A stretch of 64,000 nt of DNA from Branchinecta lynchi (Eukaryota; Arthropoda; Branchiopoda; Anostraca; Branchinectidae): the NCBI GenBank assembly GCA_023053575.1, contig JAKZAP010000018.1, positions 2,542,001 to 2,606,000 on the forward strand, given 5' to 3'. Shown in pieces: positions 1 through 10,466 of this stretch. Each line of letters begins with the position of its first letter. Positions within the stretch are counted from its first letter, which is position 1. A model generated the notes under the pieces. That model searched no databases. It was given only the letters and a program-made list of their open reading frames with translations, and was not told where the DNA came from. The position numbers were made by a program, and so were the translations under genes.

Positions 1-640
1 CGACCCGACTTTCCCCGGATCCGGGAGTCCGCAAACTAGGAACCAGGGTAGCAAAAGGGGAGCAGAAGGACAACGTCCAGATGTGGCATCGACCCGACGT
101 CCTCTCTCATGGAAGCCTACCACCAGTCTCCCACGAGGCCATTGTAGCTTGTGTATCGAACCGAATGCAGAAACAGGCACAGTTTAAGGGTTTGGCAACA
201 AATGCTAAACTAAACTTTTATCTGATTGTTTTCTGACTTTCTTGATACAGATAATCAGATTCGGATGCTGACGATCCTGTAACCATGAGTTAGAGTTTAG
301 TTGAGAAACTTATAACATCCATAAGTTTTTTTTTTGTTTTTTTTTTTTTCAAATAAGGCCAACATGGGCCACAATATAACAAAAACACGGGTAATCGGAC
401 ATGCATGAAACTTGACAAGTGTCAAGAAAAAGTGTCTAAGATGTTCAGTTTCAATTCGGACTGGATCCGATAACTGGTGCGGGGGACCTGGAGGTGGAAC
501 CGGAAATCTCGTTGATCGCGAATTAAGGTACTTCCAGATGTGCTAGGACGATGAAACTTGGCTTGGCCATTAGAGACTTGACAAGATTGTCTTAGAAATT
601 GTCACTTCTCAGATCCGGCCATCCCTGAACGTACTATTCC
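1..640. repeat. Dispersed composite repeat (tRNA-like SINE part plus repeat R2), cut by window edge
   Basis: Bases 1-245 are closely similar to 6298-6530, and 366-640 to 6745-7045, in the same order and orientation. The first part, read on the minus strand, carries a degenerate pol III B-box-like sequence (GGGTCGATGCC) near 90-110, which suggests a tRNA-derived SINE. The second part carries a shared block, TGCTAGGACGATGAAACTTGG, near 541. No protein is encoded. The two parts may be one roughly 1-kb element. Confidence 0.55.
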
Positions 641-1123
641 TAACCACAAAATACAAAAAATAATTTTAATCAGAATATACATTTTCTTGATCCCATGAGC
701 CCATGATCCTCAAAAATTAATTTTTAGCACCCTTAAAGTGCGTATCTTAACCGAAAAGGAAAAAAAAAAAAACTTTTGACTAAACGATATATATTCATGG
801 TCCCCAAGGGCCTTTGATGGATTGTCTCAAGGGTTTTGCTTACAGGTTATTTCCTTAAAGTACCAACTATAATTTTGAGCAAAATATACATTTTCATGAT
901 CCCGATGCAATGAGCTTATCATCATTTACGCTTCAGGAATGTTCGTTACATATGAATCTCTAGTGCCCTTAAAGTGCGCATCGTCATTGCCAAATGCAAA
1001 AATAAAATAGTTTTTATGAACGTTACATGCTCGTGATTTCCAAGAAAGCATGATCATTGTTATCTGAACGGTTGTGCTCACAATGATCACAGCAAAGACA
1101 CGAATTGACGAACTTCTACTTTC
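641..1123. other. AT-rich stretch without a recognisable gene
   Basis: Short internal similarities are visible (the phrase on 'cccttaaagtgcg' occurs near 730 and 965, and again near 7025), so this is probably decayed repeat. I see no exon with coding character. Confidence 0.5.
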
Positions 1124-1920
1124 ATCCTCTGACCCAGTCTTGCAAGTGCCATATGAGCGTCCAGCTCTTGGTGAGCTTTATTTTCTCGCCGGACAAGTAG
1201 TTCCGGAATTCCGCCGGGCTGGAAAATCGGCAGAAATAAGGCAGGAAGTTTCGATTAGTTTCATCAAAATACATATGAGTTATAGGGGTAATCGCACATG
1301 CTGAATCCACATCTGAACATGGTTTTCTCAGAAGATTAGCTATTTAGTCTTAATCTGTTTCTAAATTTTAACAGTAAAAATTTTCAAGGAGTCTGGTGAA
1401 GAAGAAATAGAAAACTGTGATTTTCGTTTTTTTTTATTGATCAGCTAATTATCCCTCTAGGATGATGTGCGAGGGATAAATATAAATTCGGATATTTCGG
1501 TTGCACTTCCGGCAAACCGTCCTCAGCGAAAAACAAGCAACTAAATCATAAAATCCAACACAATACCAACAGAAAAGTGATGCGGAGCCAACAAAACATA
1601 CAACGATATGTAACTTAAAACCAGAAAGAGTGATGCTGACTGAAACGACAAACAAATTCAAATAAAATAACGAATATTAAAATGTGCGTGTTAAAAGTGT
1701 ATATGTACAAATCTGTGATTATTTTACAATTCTGAATTCTGTGTCTATTTACAATTTACCAATTCCCTGGGAAAGCGCAGAAGCTTTCACCCAGCCATTA
1801 TAAAATTCTTCGCTTTAACCATCACTATACAAATAATTTCACAGTCCAATCTTACAGATCCCAATTGTCTGGATCAAATATTAAGTTTCTGGGATCCATA
1901 GAAACCTTTCGTCTCGTTGG
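1124..1920 (-). repeat. Fragment of the GGGATCCC minisatellite-bearing element, interrupted by a foldback element
   Basis: 1124-1396 and about 1850-1920 match the terminal part of the element seen complete at 45326-46411 and 50994-52124. In the intact copy at 55114-56067 the two halves are contiguous, so 1397 to about 1840 was inserted later. The inserted sequence matches half of the foldback element at 37698-38294, including 'aaactgtgattttc' and 'ggcaaaccgtcctcagcg'. Confidence 0.5.
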
Positions 1921-2244
1921 TTCAGTGCCACATTTTTAATGCAGTAAAGGAAATCAGACAACACAAAACAGAAAACACTCTATACTTTACTTCATGCTTT
2001 TTCTTCGCATGTCTTAAGTCGTTAATTGTAGCTTTTTACACTCTAAGTACAGTCCCGAATAGAACACATTAATAGAAGGCTACAAGCGTCACATTACATA
2101 AAAAGCTTCAGTTTCCTTACGAAAGATAAACTAGCATAATCCTGAATCGTCATGTCTTTTAGGCTAGTTTTCTTCCAGACCTTCAGCATAATTTTTTTCT
2201 TACATAACTCTAGTAATCTTCCGGAAGATCCGACTAAATTTCCT

Positions 2245-2505
2245 CTAACATTCTACATATTTCTCCCCCGAGAAACAATATATTATCGCACGAACTGCTT
2301 TCTTTGCGAACCTGAAAATTGCCCTGTATAGAACAGGGTAGAGCCTTTTGCCCCGGACACTTTGTTGTTGCTCTGTCACGAACTTGTTTGCTGTATCAGG
2401 TGGTGGAGTTTCAACTTTTAGCTGGACAGCATGGTCGCTATCAGGGACCTTACTTGCATCTTCCTGTTTAAGCTCTCCTGCAAAGAAATCGTTTTTGGAT
2501 GCCAT
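2245..2505 (-). CDS. Open reading frame, 86 codons, lysine/arginine-rich C-terminus, unidentified
   Basis: An ATG-started frame with a coding-like mix of residues: an acidic, glutamine-rich N-terminal half, then a cationic aromatic segment (RLYPVLYRAIFRFAKKAVRA) and a C-terminal Cys. It lies in the same frame as, and three codons downstream of the stop of, the exon-like stretch at 2515-2717. The two may therefore be one ancestral exon broken by a stop. I do not recognise the protein. It could equally be a chance ORF; there is no homologue I can name. Confidence 0.25.
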   Translation of the reverse strand: MASKNDFFAGELKQEDASKVPDSDHAVQLKVETPPPDTANKFVTEQQQSVRGKRLYPVLYRAIFRFAKKAVRAIIYCFSGEKYVEC

Positions 2506-2514
2506 TGTTTGCGT

Positions 2515-2717
2515 TTACTCCCCAGAAATGTCAATCTTACACCGGTTCTGACCTGAGCCTCGTTTTGTTGCATGCTGCAGGTTCACTTCTCCGGCCGATT
2601 CGGGACTGATTCTTTCTGCATCCGTATTCTCACTGCAGTGCTTCCGAGGAAGACGGTAGCGCTTCTCGAGAATCACGCACTTGCTCACCGACCAAGTCCG
2701 TGCTTCCCTGTAAGGTG
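2515..2717 (-). CDS. Exon-like open stretch with cysteines, possible 3' exon of a small secreted protein
   Basis: Read from a possible AG acceptor just above 2717, the frame is open to a TAA at 2515-2517. It holds three cysteines and a basic block (EKRYRLPRK). The base composition is richer in G+C than its surroundings. A TTA-flanked MITE (2736-3292) sits directly upstream. Outside that MITE, near 3300-3320 on the minus strand, is a good pyrimidine-rich acceptor (TTCTCTTTAG), so the MITE may have landed at or in an exon border. Linking this to the signal-peptide exon at 4550-4667 is speculation. Confidence 0.25.
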
Positions 2718-2735
2718 CTGCAGCGCTGCCGCTTA

Positions 2736-3292
2736 AGCATTGTCCTAATAGGTGTAATAAGGTGTATTACCGCGTATACGACTTATTACAGATTCCTCTT
2801 TTCCTCGGAGCGCGCTGTAATAAGGTGAATAAGGAGAATAGACTAGCGTTCTATTTTGGCTTATGCAGGGCCAATCAGATCACTTGGTTGGTTCCGCCAG
2901 CGGGCCGAGGAGAGGCGCAGCGTAGTCAGGGTTGCCAAAGAAAGCACAACAGTTCTACTTTTTTGGAAGCTAAAGAAACAACTTTTCTTAACAAAAACAC
3001 GTTTTTGTTCTATTACGACGGCTTTTCGTCAGTTCGAGGATCAGTCCTGTCCATCCGTTATTTTAATAGCTTTTTTTACAGTATAGTTTGCGTTATATTG
3101 TACTCGTGTACTTCAAGTAGTACCAAGAACCTTTTCGGATATTTTTAGAGCTCGAAAAATTGTATTACCTTGGCAACACCGGAAGCCGCATTGATAAGAA
3201 CCTCTTGGGTTGTATTTGAACAGGCGTGTGTATTAAGACGTAAACATCGCGTATAGCGCTATTCACCTTATTACACCTATTCGGACAATGCT
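2736..3292 (+). mobile_element. PIF/Harbinger-like MITE, TTA target-site duplication
   Basis: 557-bp non-coding element with terminal inverted repeats beginning AGCATTGTCC and ending GGACAATGCT. It is flanked by TTA at 2733-2735 and 3293-3295. A near-identical copy lies at 54346-54900 and a right-end fragment at about 31205-31295. The 3-bp TTA duplication is typical of PIF/Harbinger. No transposase is present. Confidence 0.75.
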
Positions 3293-3529
3293 TTAGCTGC
3301 CTAAAGAGAATCCAGAAACGCATATTGTGCAAAAGCAAAAAAGGGCTGCAGCAGCGATGCGCAGCGCTATTGAAACAAAGACGAGGCTCTGGTGTCGATC
3401 CTGCTATCAGTCATCTGCTTGGCAAAGATATCGGCGTACAGAATAAACGTCTGTGAAATTCATTGGTTATGTTTCAGCCTAACTCAAGTTGTAACTATGC
3501 ATGGCGTCACGGCTTCTGGCTTCTAGAGG

Positions 3530-3680
3530 AGAGTTTTCGCCAGATTCTGGAATCGCCTTCCAGCGAGCGAGGTGCATCGCAAAAACTGTGGGAAAGTGAT
3601 TCCTACAATCACTTTCCCGCTGGAGGGATCGCGAAAACGCATGGAAAACTGAAACCGCAAGGAAAATCTTGAATTCCAAA
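3530..3680. repeat. Short inverted repeats
   Basis: A perfect hairpin GGGAAAGTGATT-loop-AATCACTTTCCC lies near 3589-3627, inside a larger imperfect palindrome of GATTCC/GGAATC-rich sequence. It is probably part of a foldback repeat. No gene is seen between 3296 and 4060. Confidence 0.4.
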
Positions 3681-4059
3681 ACTTTTAGAATAATCAAGGT
3701 TAACTGGACGTTTCTTTCTCTCTCATATATTCCAACGAAGTCATCCATAATGATGTAATTTTCACTTTCATTTATTAGCGTCACTACATTACTTGTTCCA
3801 CACTTTCAAACTCCCTCCGAGGCATTCAAATTTCCGAGGAGCTCCAAAACATTATAGAATAACTTTCCGGAAAAGCTGCTAAAGATGCCAAAACGCAAAA
3901 CCCGTGTGGAAAGTTCGGCAACTTTCAAAAGCAGCGCGAAAACCATCGGACGTGATTCTAACTTTCCTTTCCAGCTCGCCAAAAGCCTTTTTAGGCGTGA
4001 GGGCTGGAATGGATTCGTCTACTTTTGGCCACGAGATCGTAGTTACAATTACAACGCTC

Positions 4060-4395
4060 AATCTTCGTTCGATTTAGCTTTATCCCGGCCCTGTCTCAGT
4101 CCTGTCAGCCAAATGCCGTTTTATTCAACTGCCTTGTCCGCTTAATGCCGTTTTATTCGTCCTGTCAGCTGACAATTGTCAGTGCCCTGTCAGACAGGAC
4201 GCCGTGAATGATGACATGCTCTTGGAGCAAGTTTCGGTCCTGTCTCGGGTAGATTTTTCGACTGCGTTTTATTTGCGATGCTTGTCCGCTGAGTCATTCA
4301 CCTGACAAGGCTAAATAAAACGGGTTTAAGTCGTGACAAGGCAGTAACAAGAAGACAGGACCGAGACAAGGAGGACTCGTATCGAACGCAGCTTT
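4060..4395. repeat. Foldback element rich in CCTGTC/GACAGG
   Basis: Left sequence 'gttcgatttagctttatccc...cctgtctcagtcctgtc' is roughly complementary to 'gacaggaccgagacaagg...tatcgaac' at the right edge. Repeated CCTGTC and GACAGG words occur throughout. Non-coding. Confidence 0.4.
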
Positions 4396-4404
4396 AGTAT
4401 GCTC

Positions 4405-4535
4405 CCCGGCGTGTTAAGCACATAGTTAACTACTACAACGAAAAGGTTGAAAAGGTCAGCGATGTAGCTTTTCACGAAGTTGGAACGAAAATATTAACTG
4501 ATAGTTACCATTGTAAGAAAGGTGGAACACGCTCA
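4405..4535 (-). mobile_element. Truncated copy of the GAGCGTGTTCCACC MITE
   Basis: The end GGTGGAACACGCTC at 4522-4535 and the internal phrases on TTAACTACTAC and GTCAGCGATGTAGC match the MITE that is complete at 32037-32324, 40408-40712 and 49682-49986. Only one end is present. It lies just inside the intron that follows the signal-peptide exon (4550-4667). Confidence 0.55.
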
Positions 4536-4549
4536 CAATCTTGACTTAC

Positions 4550-4667
4550 CTGGTCGCAACTTGGCGTTGGGAGTGAGTCTGGTCCCGATTCCTCTTTTTT
4601 CCGAAGTATTTGCTGCCACAACACATAGTGCCGCTATCCAAAGCCCAACGATCAAGCATAGCTTCAT
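4550..4667 (-). CDS. First coding exon of a secreted protein (signal peptide)
   Basis: On the minus strand, ATG at 4667 opens 39 codons and ends at a strong donor (CCAG|GTAAGT, exon end 4550) in phase 1. Residues 1-19 (MKLCLIVGLWIAALCVVAA) form a classic signal peptide: one Lys, then a hydrophobic core and an A-x-A-like end. The short mature start is NTSEKR followed by GIGTRLTPNAKLRP. The dibasic EKR|G could be a prohormone-type cleavage site. The next exon must lie at lower coordinates; I could not assign it with confidence. No family recognised. Confidence 0.5.
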
Positions 4668-5037
4668 CTTCTCTTTCGTTTCGTCTCTTTCAGTCAAAGT
4701 CTACTTTTCGAGTGATGTTTGTTTGAAAGGACAAACAGCTACCTAAATTCTGATAGGTTAGCTGAAATTACCGCAAAGATGTGCGATTAGCAAGTGCTCA
4801 ATACTAAAGGTTCACCGACTAGTCCTTTTTTCATAGTCCATTTCATAGTCATTTTTCCAACATTCCCAAATACATTTTTGAGATTTGATTTTCGTCTGTG
4901 TGAAACATCTTTAAAATTTGTATATAAACATTTGAGATTACGTGAGATTATGAAATTCAAGTTGCGCGGTCTAACGGTAATTCGGTGAAGTCGACCATAT
5001 TAAGGGTATCGACTTAAAACAGGAAAGAAAATAGATA

Positions 5038-5170
5038 GTAAGTAAGTAAGTAAGTAATTCATTTATGACCCGCCATTTCGAAAAGTCGGAGTAAGAAAAT
5101 AAAGAAGATAAACAAAACACATAATCACACATAAAAAGACACTTAATTTTCAATCTAAAAAGTTTGGAGG
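5038..5170 (+). repeat. Retroposon 3' end with (TAAG)n tail
   Basis: An AAGTAAGTAAGTAAGT microsatellite is followed by ATTTATGACCCGCCATTTC. The same arrangement in opposite orientation is at 41930-41985 (cggcgggttataaataaa then TTACTTACTTAC), and a (TTTA)n version is at about 37990-38215. These look like dispersed 3' ends of one retroposon family. Confidence 0.45.
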
Positions 5171-5203
5171 TAAAGACTATTTTCACGTTTCAGCGGTTCT
5201 AGC

Positions 5204-5491
5204 AGAGCAAAATAACTCTAGAGAGTAATGCGCGAACTTTGAACACACAGTCAAATCGCTGCGACACTAGCTCCGCTAGAGGACACGAACATCCTTAGAA
5301 ACTCAAACAATCGTTAGCCAGCGCTGGCTCTGATTTGATCCTCGATGTTTGCACCGCATCTTAGCCTTGCTAGAATTTTCTACGTCCGCCACTGTACACA
5401 CGAACAGGGCGGCGCTGTGACGGAGGCCCATTTTTGATGCATAGGAAGGATAGGTCTTATTAGGCAATAGTCTCTAGAGTTGTTTTGCTCT
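5204..5491. mobile_element. Small MITE with AGAGCAAAATAA termini
   Basis: The left end AGAGCAAAATAACTCTAGAG is mirrored by CTCTAGAGTTGTTTTGCTCT at the right end. A related copy lies at about 7293-7632. A very short hairpin version, AGAGCAAAATAtCACTGTAGG/CCTACTGTtATTTTGCTCT, lies at about 32409-32466. Non-coding. Confidence 0.55.
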
Positions 5492-5984
5492 AGGTCCTAG
5501 GGAACTTGGTCCCACAATCAGTGCATGAGGGGAGGATTTGATACCTTGTCGATTCGCAACCAGCCTAAACCAACTCAGCGCAAAGAAACCGTTGACAAGT
5601 TATAGAATTCAATATAAGGGAAGTAACATGATCGTCATCAAATTTGGGCACTGCTCGGATGCAGTGAAAACTCGCTTGTTCCAGTGCTATTGCTACCAGC
5701 TTTTTGGGATATCGATAGTGACGAATATTTCGATCGAGTTGCCCGCCGCATATATAAACTACCAAAGATTTGTAGCGTGAGCCTTGAACCTGTCTCCCGA
5801 AGGTGCTATACACTGGATGAGATAGTGAGGCGATCTAAAGCGTCCTTTCACCAGAGAATTTTCTGGTCTGAGATTTTTTTTCAGGAATGCCACTGGTCTC
5901 TTTTTCAGCTACCTTCCTATGAGAAGAGCGCTCTTCAGGGACGTGTGTCCTTAGCTCGTTCTATTGCTTGTTAACTTATGATGT

Positions 5985-7045
5985 TTTTATGGCACTTACA
6001 GCTCCGCTCAAGTGCCATATACCGATCACTTTTCGGTCTTCTGTCAGGCTACTCATCTCGAGTTAGGGTACTTCCAGAAGTGTTAGGACAATGAAACTTG
6101 GCAGGCATATCAGGGCCCCGACCAAACGAACTTGGAAATAGTCACTTCCCCCGTTCGACCACCGTGGGGGAGTGGAGAGAGGGGGAGTCCAAAATATTGA
6201 CGTATTTTTAATTTCTGAACGGGGAATCGGATCTTAATGAAACCTGATATTTCGAATGACCTCCTGCCTCAGGTATCACACTTCAAGTCCGGATCCCCGA
6301 ACCGACTTTCCCCGGATCCGGAAACTAGGAACAAGTGTAGTAAAAGGGGAGCAAATGGATAATCTCCAGATGTGGTATCGATCCGACGTCCTCTCTCATG
6401 GAAGCAAGGCGCTAGACCACTCCGCCAACGGGGTTTGTGTTAAGAGCGGACTGCAGAGAAAGGTACAGTTTAAGGCTTTTGGCAACAAAGACTAAACTGA
6501 ACTTTTCTCTGATTGTGTTCTGCTTTTTCCCAAGAAAGTAAGCTACTTCTGTCTATATTTTGTACTCCGGGCCAAGTGAGTTCAAAGTAGCCTAATTATT
6601 TTTGATATTATTCCAGACTGGGACTCCAAAACAGAAATTCGGTTTGAATAGTTGTACAGACCCAAACAATCACTTCCCTGATCCGGCCATCGTTGGGGCA
6701 GCGGGGGGATGGGGAGTTGAGAAAGTAGTAATACACTTAAGTTTGGAACGGGTAGTCGGGCATACATGAAACTTGACAGTTGTCAAGAAAAAGTGTCTCA
6801 TATGTTCAGTTTCAAATTGGACCGGATCCGATAACCGGTGCGGGGGACCTCGAGGGGGAACCGGAAATCTCGTTGATCGCGAATTAAGGTACTTCCAGAT
6901 GTGCTAGGACGATGAAGACTGGCTTGGACATTAGAGACTTGACAAGACTGGCTTAGAAATTGTCACTTCTCAGATCCGACCATCCCTTAAAGTACTAGGT
7001 TTTGCTCAAAAATGAATTTTAGCACCCTTAAGGTGCGTATCTGAA
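5985..7045. repeat. Longest copy of the composite dispersed repeat
   Basis: The order is block R1 (5985-6295, shared with 33886-34130), a tRNA-like SINE part (6298-6530, shared with 1-245) and block R2 (6745-7045, shared with 366-640). On the minus strand near 6405-6450 the sequence GGCGGAGTGGTCTAGCGCC closely resembles the A-box of tRNA-Leu/Ser, and a B-box-like word lies downstream. This supports a tRNA-derived part. No protein coding. Confidence 0.5.
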
Positions 7046-7292
7046 CCGAAGATTTATGGGCCATACTCTTAGCACCACCCACTACGCTTGCAACCTTTAA
7101 AGTGATAAAAACATCCGGGTTTAGAAATTTCTAGTAAAGCGAAGGTGCGGTGGACACACCACGGAAACAATGGAGGCTCGAGCATTTTTTTTTTTTTTTT
7201 ACCTTTAGAATGTGAAGTTATCAGAGCCAGCGCTGGTGAACGATAAATAAGTTTCAGTAGGTACGTTCTCTATCTATATATATTCCACAACA

Positions 7293-7632
7293 TAGCAAAA
7301 TAACACTAGAAAGTAGAGCCAAGACTTGAAAAATATGACACTCACTCGAATAGCCGCGACACTAGCACCTCTAGTGATAGAGAGTGTCCCTACTGGAACA
7401 CAATCAGTGGTGTACCAGCTCTGGCTCTAATAATTTAAGTTCTAAACACAGCGAAAAAAAGATACAATCCCTGCAGACCGCTTCTTATCTTTACTAGAAA
7501 TTTCTAATCCCGCAAGTTTGTCTAGCTTTAAAAAATTACAACGTAGTGTAGCGGTTGGCGCTGCAAGTATGGCCCAATTGTAAAGCATTGAATGCATAGT
7601 TCTTGGGGCTACTCCTAGGGTTATTTTGCTCT
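7293..7632. mobile_element. MITE related to the 5204-5491 copy
   Basis: Starts ATAGCAAAATAACACTAG and ends TTATTTTGCTCTG. The internal phrases GCCGCGACACTAGC and CTAGTG/CACTAG match the 5204-5491 element. Confidence 0.45.
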
Positions 7633-7778
7633 GTTCCACAAGTTCATGCATCCAACCTGAGCGGCTTTGAGCACGAAGAGGACCCTTGCCAAGGACGGCC
7701 GAATAAAGCTCTGATAAGGTTTAGCCAACTTATCCGTTATGCTCTGTCAGATATGTAGCCGAGGGTCTGCCACTGAGC

Positions 7779-8174
7779 TTTTTGGGATCCGAAAACGTAA
7801 GTGGAGAGATACCTGTGACATCGCTAAAGTTGTCCGTCTGTCTGCTTGATTGTGAGCAGGATAACTCTCGAAGAGAATGAGACATTTTGGGAATGAGATT
7901 CTCTTTAGGGCAAGAGAAATGTCGAGTTCGTAGATCGGCTCTGTAGCCCTACATTTCGGGGTGGGGTTCAAATTAAGGGGCAAACAAAATATTTCTAAAC
8001 AGCTAATGATATAGTCGAGTAAAGGGTAAGAAGACATGCTGAACACGATTATGAAAACTATTTTCTCGCCGGACAAGTAGAAGAGATGCTGAATCCGTAT
8101 ATGACAATCAATTTTCGCCCGGAATCGCGCTGAAACCGGGAAAAATGTTACAAGTTAAGTTTTTATTTGAAGTT
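7779..8174 (-). repeat. GGGATCCC minisatellite-bearing element, broken by a Polinton insertion at 8175
   Basis: Begins with the conserved end TTTTTGGGATCCGAAAACG and the 'gacatcgc..agttgtccgtctg' block. It then enters the 130-bp unit carrying 'ccggacaagtag' and 'tttatttgaagtt', where it stops abruptly at the Polinton terminus. In intact copies this unit continues 'gaagttgattagatg', so the break is an insertion point. The continuation is not found after the assembly gap. Confidence 0.55.
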
Positions 8175-8856
8175 AGTAGTATATAAAGCCGGGTTCTACT
8201 CCACCCTCCCCCCAATTTCAAAACCCCATTTTAACATCAATTTCTTAAATTTTAACATCCTTTTTACCAAATTATCCCCCTTTTTAAGAACATTTTTATT
8301 TTCTTACTTCCAAAATAAAGGATACAAGAAATGAGAATATTACCCTTTACTACATATAAAATACTACAATATACTACTACTTCTTTTTTTTTTACATTTT
8401 TCATTTTTTATTCAAATATTACTGAGTAAACAGTTCTAAATCCACATATGTTTCTTTGTTCTTGTTTTCGCGTACAATCGGTTGCAAAACTAGATTTTTC
8501 TTTAAAAGTAATTCATTAGCAATGGCATTATATTTCTGAGTTATAAACAAATCACAGGGTTTGTCATTATGATTAATAACTACAACCAACTTATCACCAT
8601 ATTTTGTCTTAGCAATTCTCATTTTAACAATAGTATATTTCAATCCTAACACTAGTTCTTCTTTCCTGATTGTCTCATTGTATTTATTCATTCTGATTGT
8701 ATTCAAGACTTCCTTTGTGGACTCCATTTATTAGGGGATGATTTTATTAAATAAAAATCCAGACTCACAAACTCACATACATATTTTTGTTAATAATACC
8801 TAATGTAGCTTTTCTTTCATAATATATAACACAGTAAATATTATATGGTACAGGCT
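8175..8856 (-). mobile_element. Left end of a second Polinton copy, running into the assembly gap
   Basis: Starts with the same terminus AGTAGTATATAAAGCCGG and is nearly identical to 16594-17273, with only a few substitutions and small indels. It includes the full 102-codon gene. It stops at 'acaggct' at the first N, so the rest of this copy lies in the gap or was collapsed by the assembler. The six bases outside the terminus are GAAGTT. Confidence 0.9.
8419..8727 (-). CDS. Small Polinton protein, copy 2 (102 aa, function unknown)
   Basis: The encoded protein is identical in sequence to the one at 16836-17144; nucleotide differences are silent. That indicates either very recent duplication or constraint. 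The start follows the element-wide CTAATAAATGG motif. Residues 20-60 (LKYTIVKMRIAKTKYGDKLV) have the beta-rich look of a small nucleic-acid-binding fold, but this is only an impression. Lies in the second, gap-truncated Polinton. Confidence 0.75.
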   Translation of the reverse strand: MESTKEVLNTIRMNKYNETIRKEELVLGLKYTIVKMRIAKTKYGDKLVVVINHNDKPCDLFITQKYNAIANELLLKKNLVLQPIVRENKNKETYVDLELFTQ

Positions 8857-8956
8857 NNNNNNNNNNNNNNNNNNNNNNNNNNNNNNNNNNNNNNNNNNNN
8901 NNNNNNNNNNNNNNNNNNNNNNNNNNNNNNNNNNNNNNNNNNNNNNNNNNNNNNNN
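8857..8956. other. Assembly gap, 100 N
   Basis: Exactly 100 Ns, the usual placeholder for a gap of unknown size. The left flank is Polinton sequence and the right flank (aattcggcggagcg) is unrelated, so an unknown amount of Polinton and flank is missing. Confidence 0.99.
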
Positions 8957-9550
8957 AATTCGGCGGAGCGAGTCCATCTCAGCTATCCACGGTAACAGAA
9001 TAGTGTCGTTCCTGTGACTAGAGTTCGGAAACCACCAGCGACGTTCAAGCGAAAATCTCTATCGGTCTGATCTTAGGCCCAGCATCCGTGTCAACCCACC
9101 TCGGCACACTAACCCGGGTATCATTCAGTGCCACCGCCTCCGCATGACCCTGAAGCAGCTAGCACACTTACAGGGGTGGCCCGAAGCACTCAGGCCAGAG
9201 GGGCGGGGGGTGAGACCCTTCATTTCAACGACTCCCGGATCGTAATATACGACTCGCACGTACCAACAAAAATGACCTGTTGCGACTACGCGGCAATGGC
9301 GCACGTTCCCCACCAACAAATAATAGAGCCGGTTAAAACTAGCTGCAGTGTATCAGATGAAACTATTCGTGTAATCAACAGTTTAGTACACGTACCTTCA
9401 TAGCCTCAGCTTTACATTTCAACTTTCGCTAAAAGAGGAAACCTTTCAACGCTTGTCCCCGGACAAATTAAAGCAAGCGCCGCATGCGAAATTTTTTAAT
9501 CTGCCTTTGTCTAGAAAGATTCTAGCCAGCCTTTAATGTGTTTCAGATCT
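8957..9550. other. GC-richer stretch after the gap; no gene assigned
   Basis: Both strands have open frames of 60-90 codons (9125-9403), but they lack recognisable domains or splice context. No similarity to other parts of the window was noticed, apart from the short 'gcgccgcatgcgaaattttt' palindrome near 9478, which recurs at about 43408, 34635, 34817 and 59500. Confidence 0.4.
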
Positions 9551-9552
9551 AC

Positions 9553-10466
9553 CAAGACAAAAGGTTTCGATGGGATCCCAAAAATTCAATATCTGATCCA
9601 GACAACTGGGTCTTGTCTTAGCCAGATCCAGTCATTGCCAGACTCCTTGAACATTTTTACAATTAAAATTCAGAAACAGATTAAGGCCAAATAGCTAGTC
9701 ATCTGAGAAAACCAACTTCAGATATGGATTCAGCATGTGTGTTTACCCCTATAAGTCATACCTGTTTTGACAAAAACTTCCTGCCTCTTCTGCCAACTTC
9801 CTGGTTTCGGCCGAACTCCAGAACTACTTGTCCGGCGAAAAAAGAAAGCTCAAAAACGAACTCAGGGTATCTTCTTTCCCCAATAATGAACTTCTAATCA
9901 AATTCAAATAAAAATTTAACTTATAAAAAATTTTCCGACTCCAGCCGGATTCCGGTCGAACTATATTTCCGGGTAAAATATGATTGTCAAACACGGATTC
10001 AGCAGCTCTTCTTACCCTTGAATCGGTTATCTAATCAACTTGAACTTGTCCGTCGAGAAAATGGTTTTCACAATCGTCCTCAGCATGTCTTCCTACCCCT
10101 AAATCGAACATTTAATCAACTTCAAATAAAACTTTTACTTTTAACAAACTTTCCGGTTTTGGCCGAATTCCGGGCGAACTACTTGTCCGATGACAAAATG
10201 GTTTTCACATCGTGTTCAGCATGTCTTCCTACCCCGTAATCGACTATCAAATTAGCTGTTTCAAAATATTTTGTTTGCCCTTTAATTTGAACCCCCACTC
10301 CTAAATGTAGGGCTACAAAGCCCATCTACGAACTTGACTGGTCCGACGACCCAACGAATCCTCAAACCAAGTTTCATCAAAATATCTCATTCCCTTCGAG
10401 AGTTATCGTGCTTACACTTTTGCGATGTCATAGGTATCCCTCCACTTACGTTTTGGGATACCAAAA
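9553..10466 (+). mobile_element. Non-autonomous element with internal ~130-bp tandem units (GGGATCCC family)
   Basis: Begins CCAAGACAAAAGGTTTCGATGGGATCCC and ends ACTTACGTTTTGGGATACC. Inside are tandem units marked by 'ccgaattccgggcgaactacttgtccg' and 'aatcgaacatctaatcaacttcaaat'. Other copies: 11488-12356 (minus), 45326-46411 (plus), 50994-52124 (plus), 55114-56067 (minus), with fragments at 1124-1920 and 7779-8174. Both ends carry the palindrome GGGATCCC next to a run of A. There is no coding capacity and the class is unknown. Confidence 0.6.

Noticed and set aside
9125..9403. Open frames on both strands after the assembly gap
   Set aside because: No domain, no splice context, and similar frame length on both strands, as expected for GC-richer chance ORFs.
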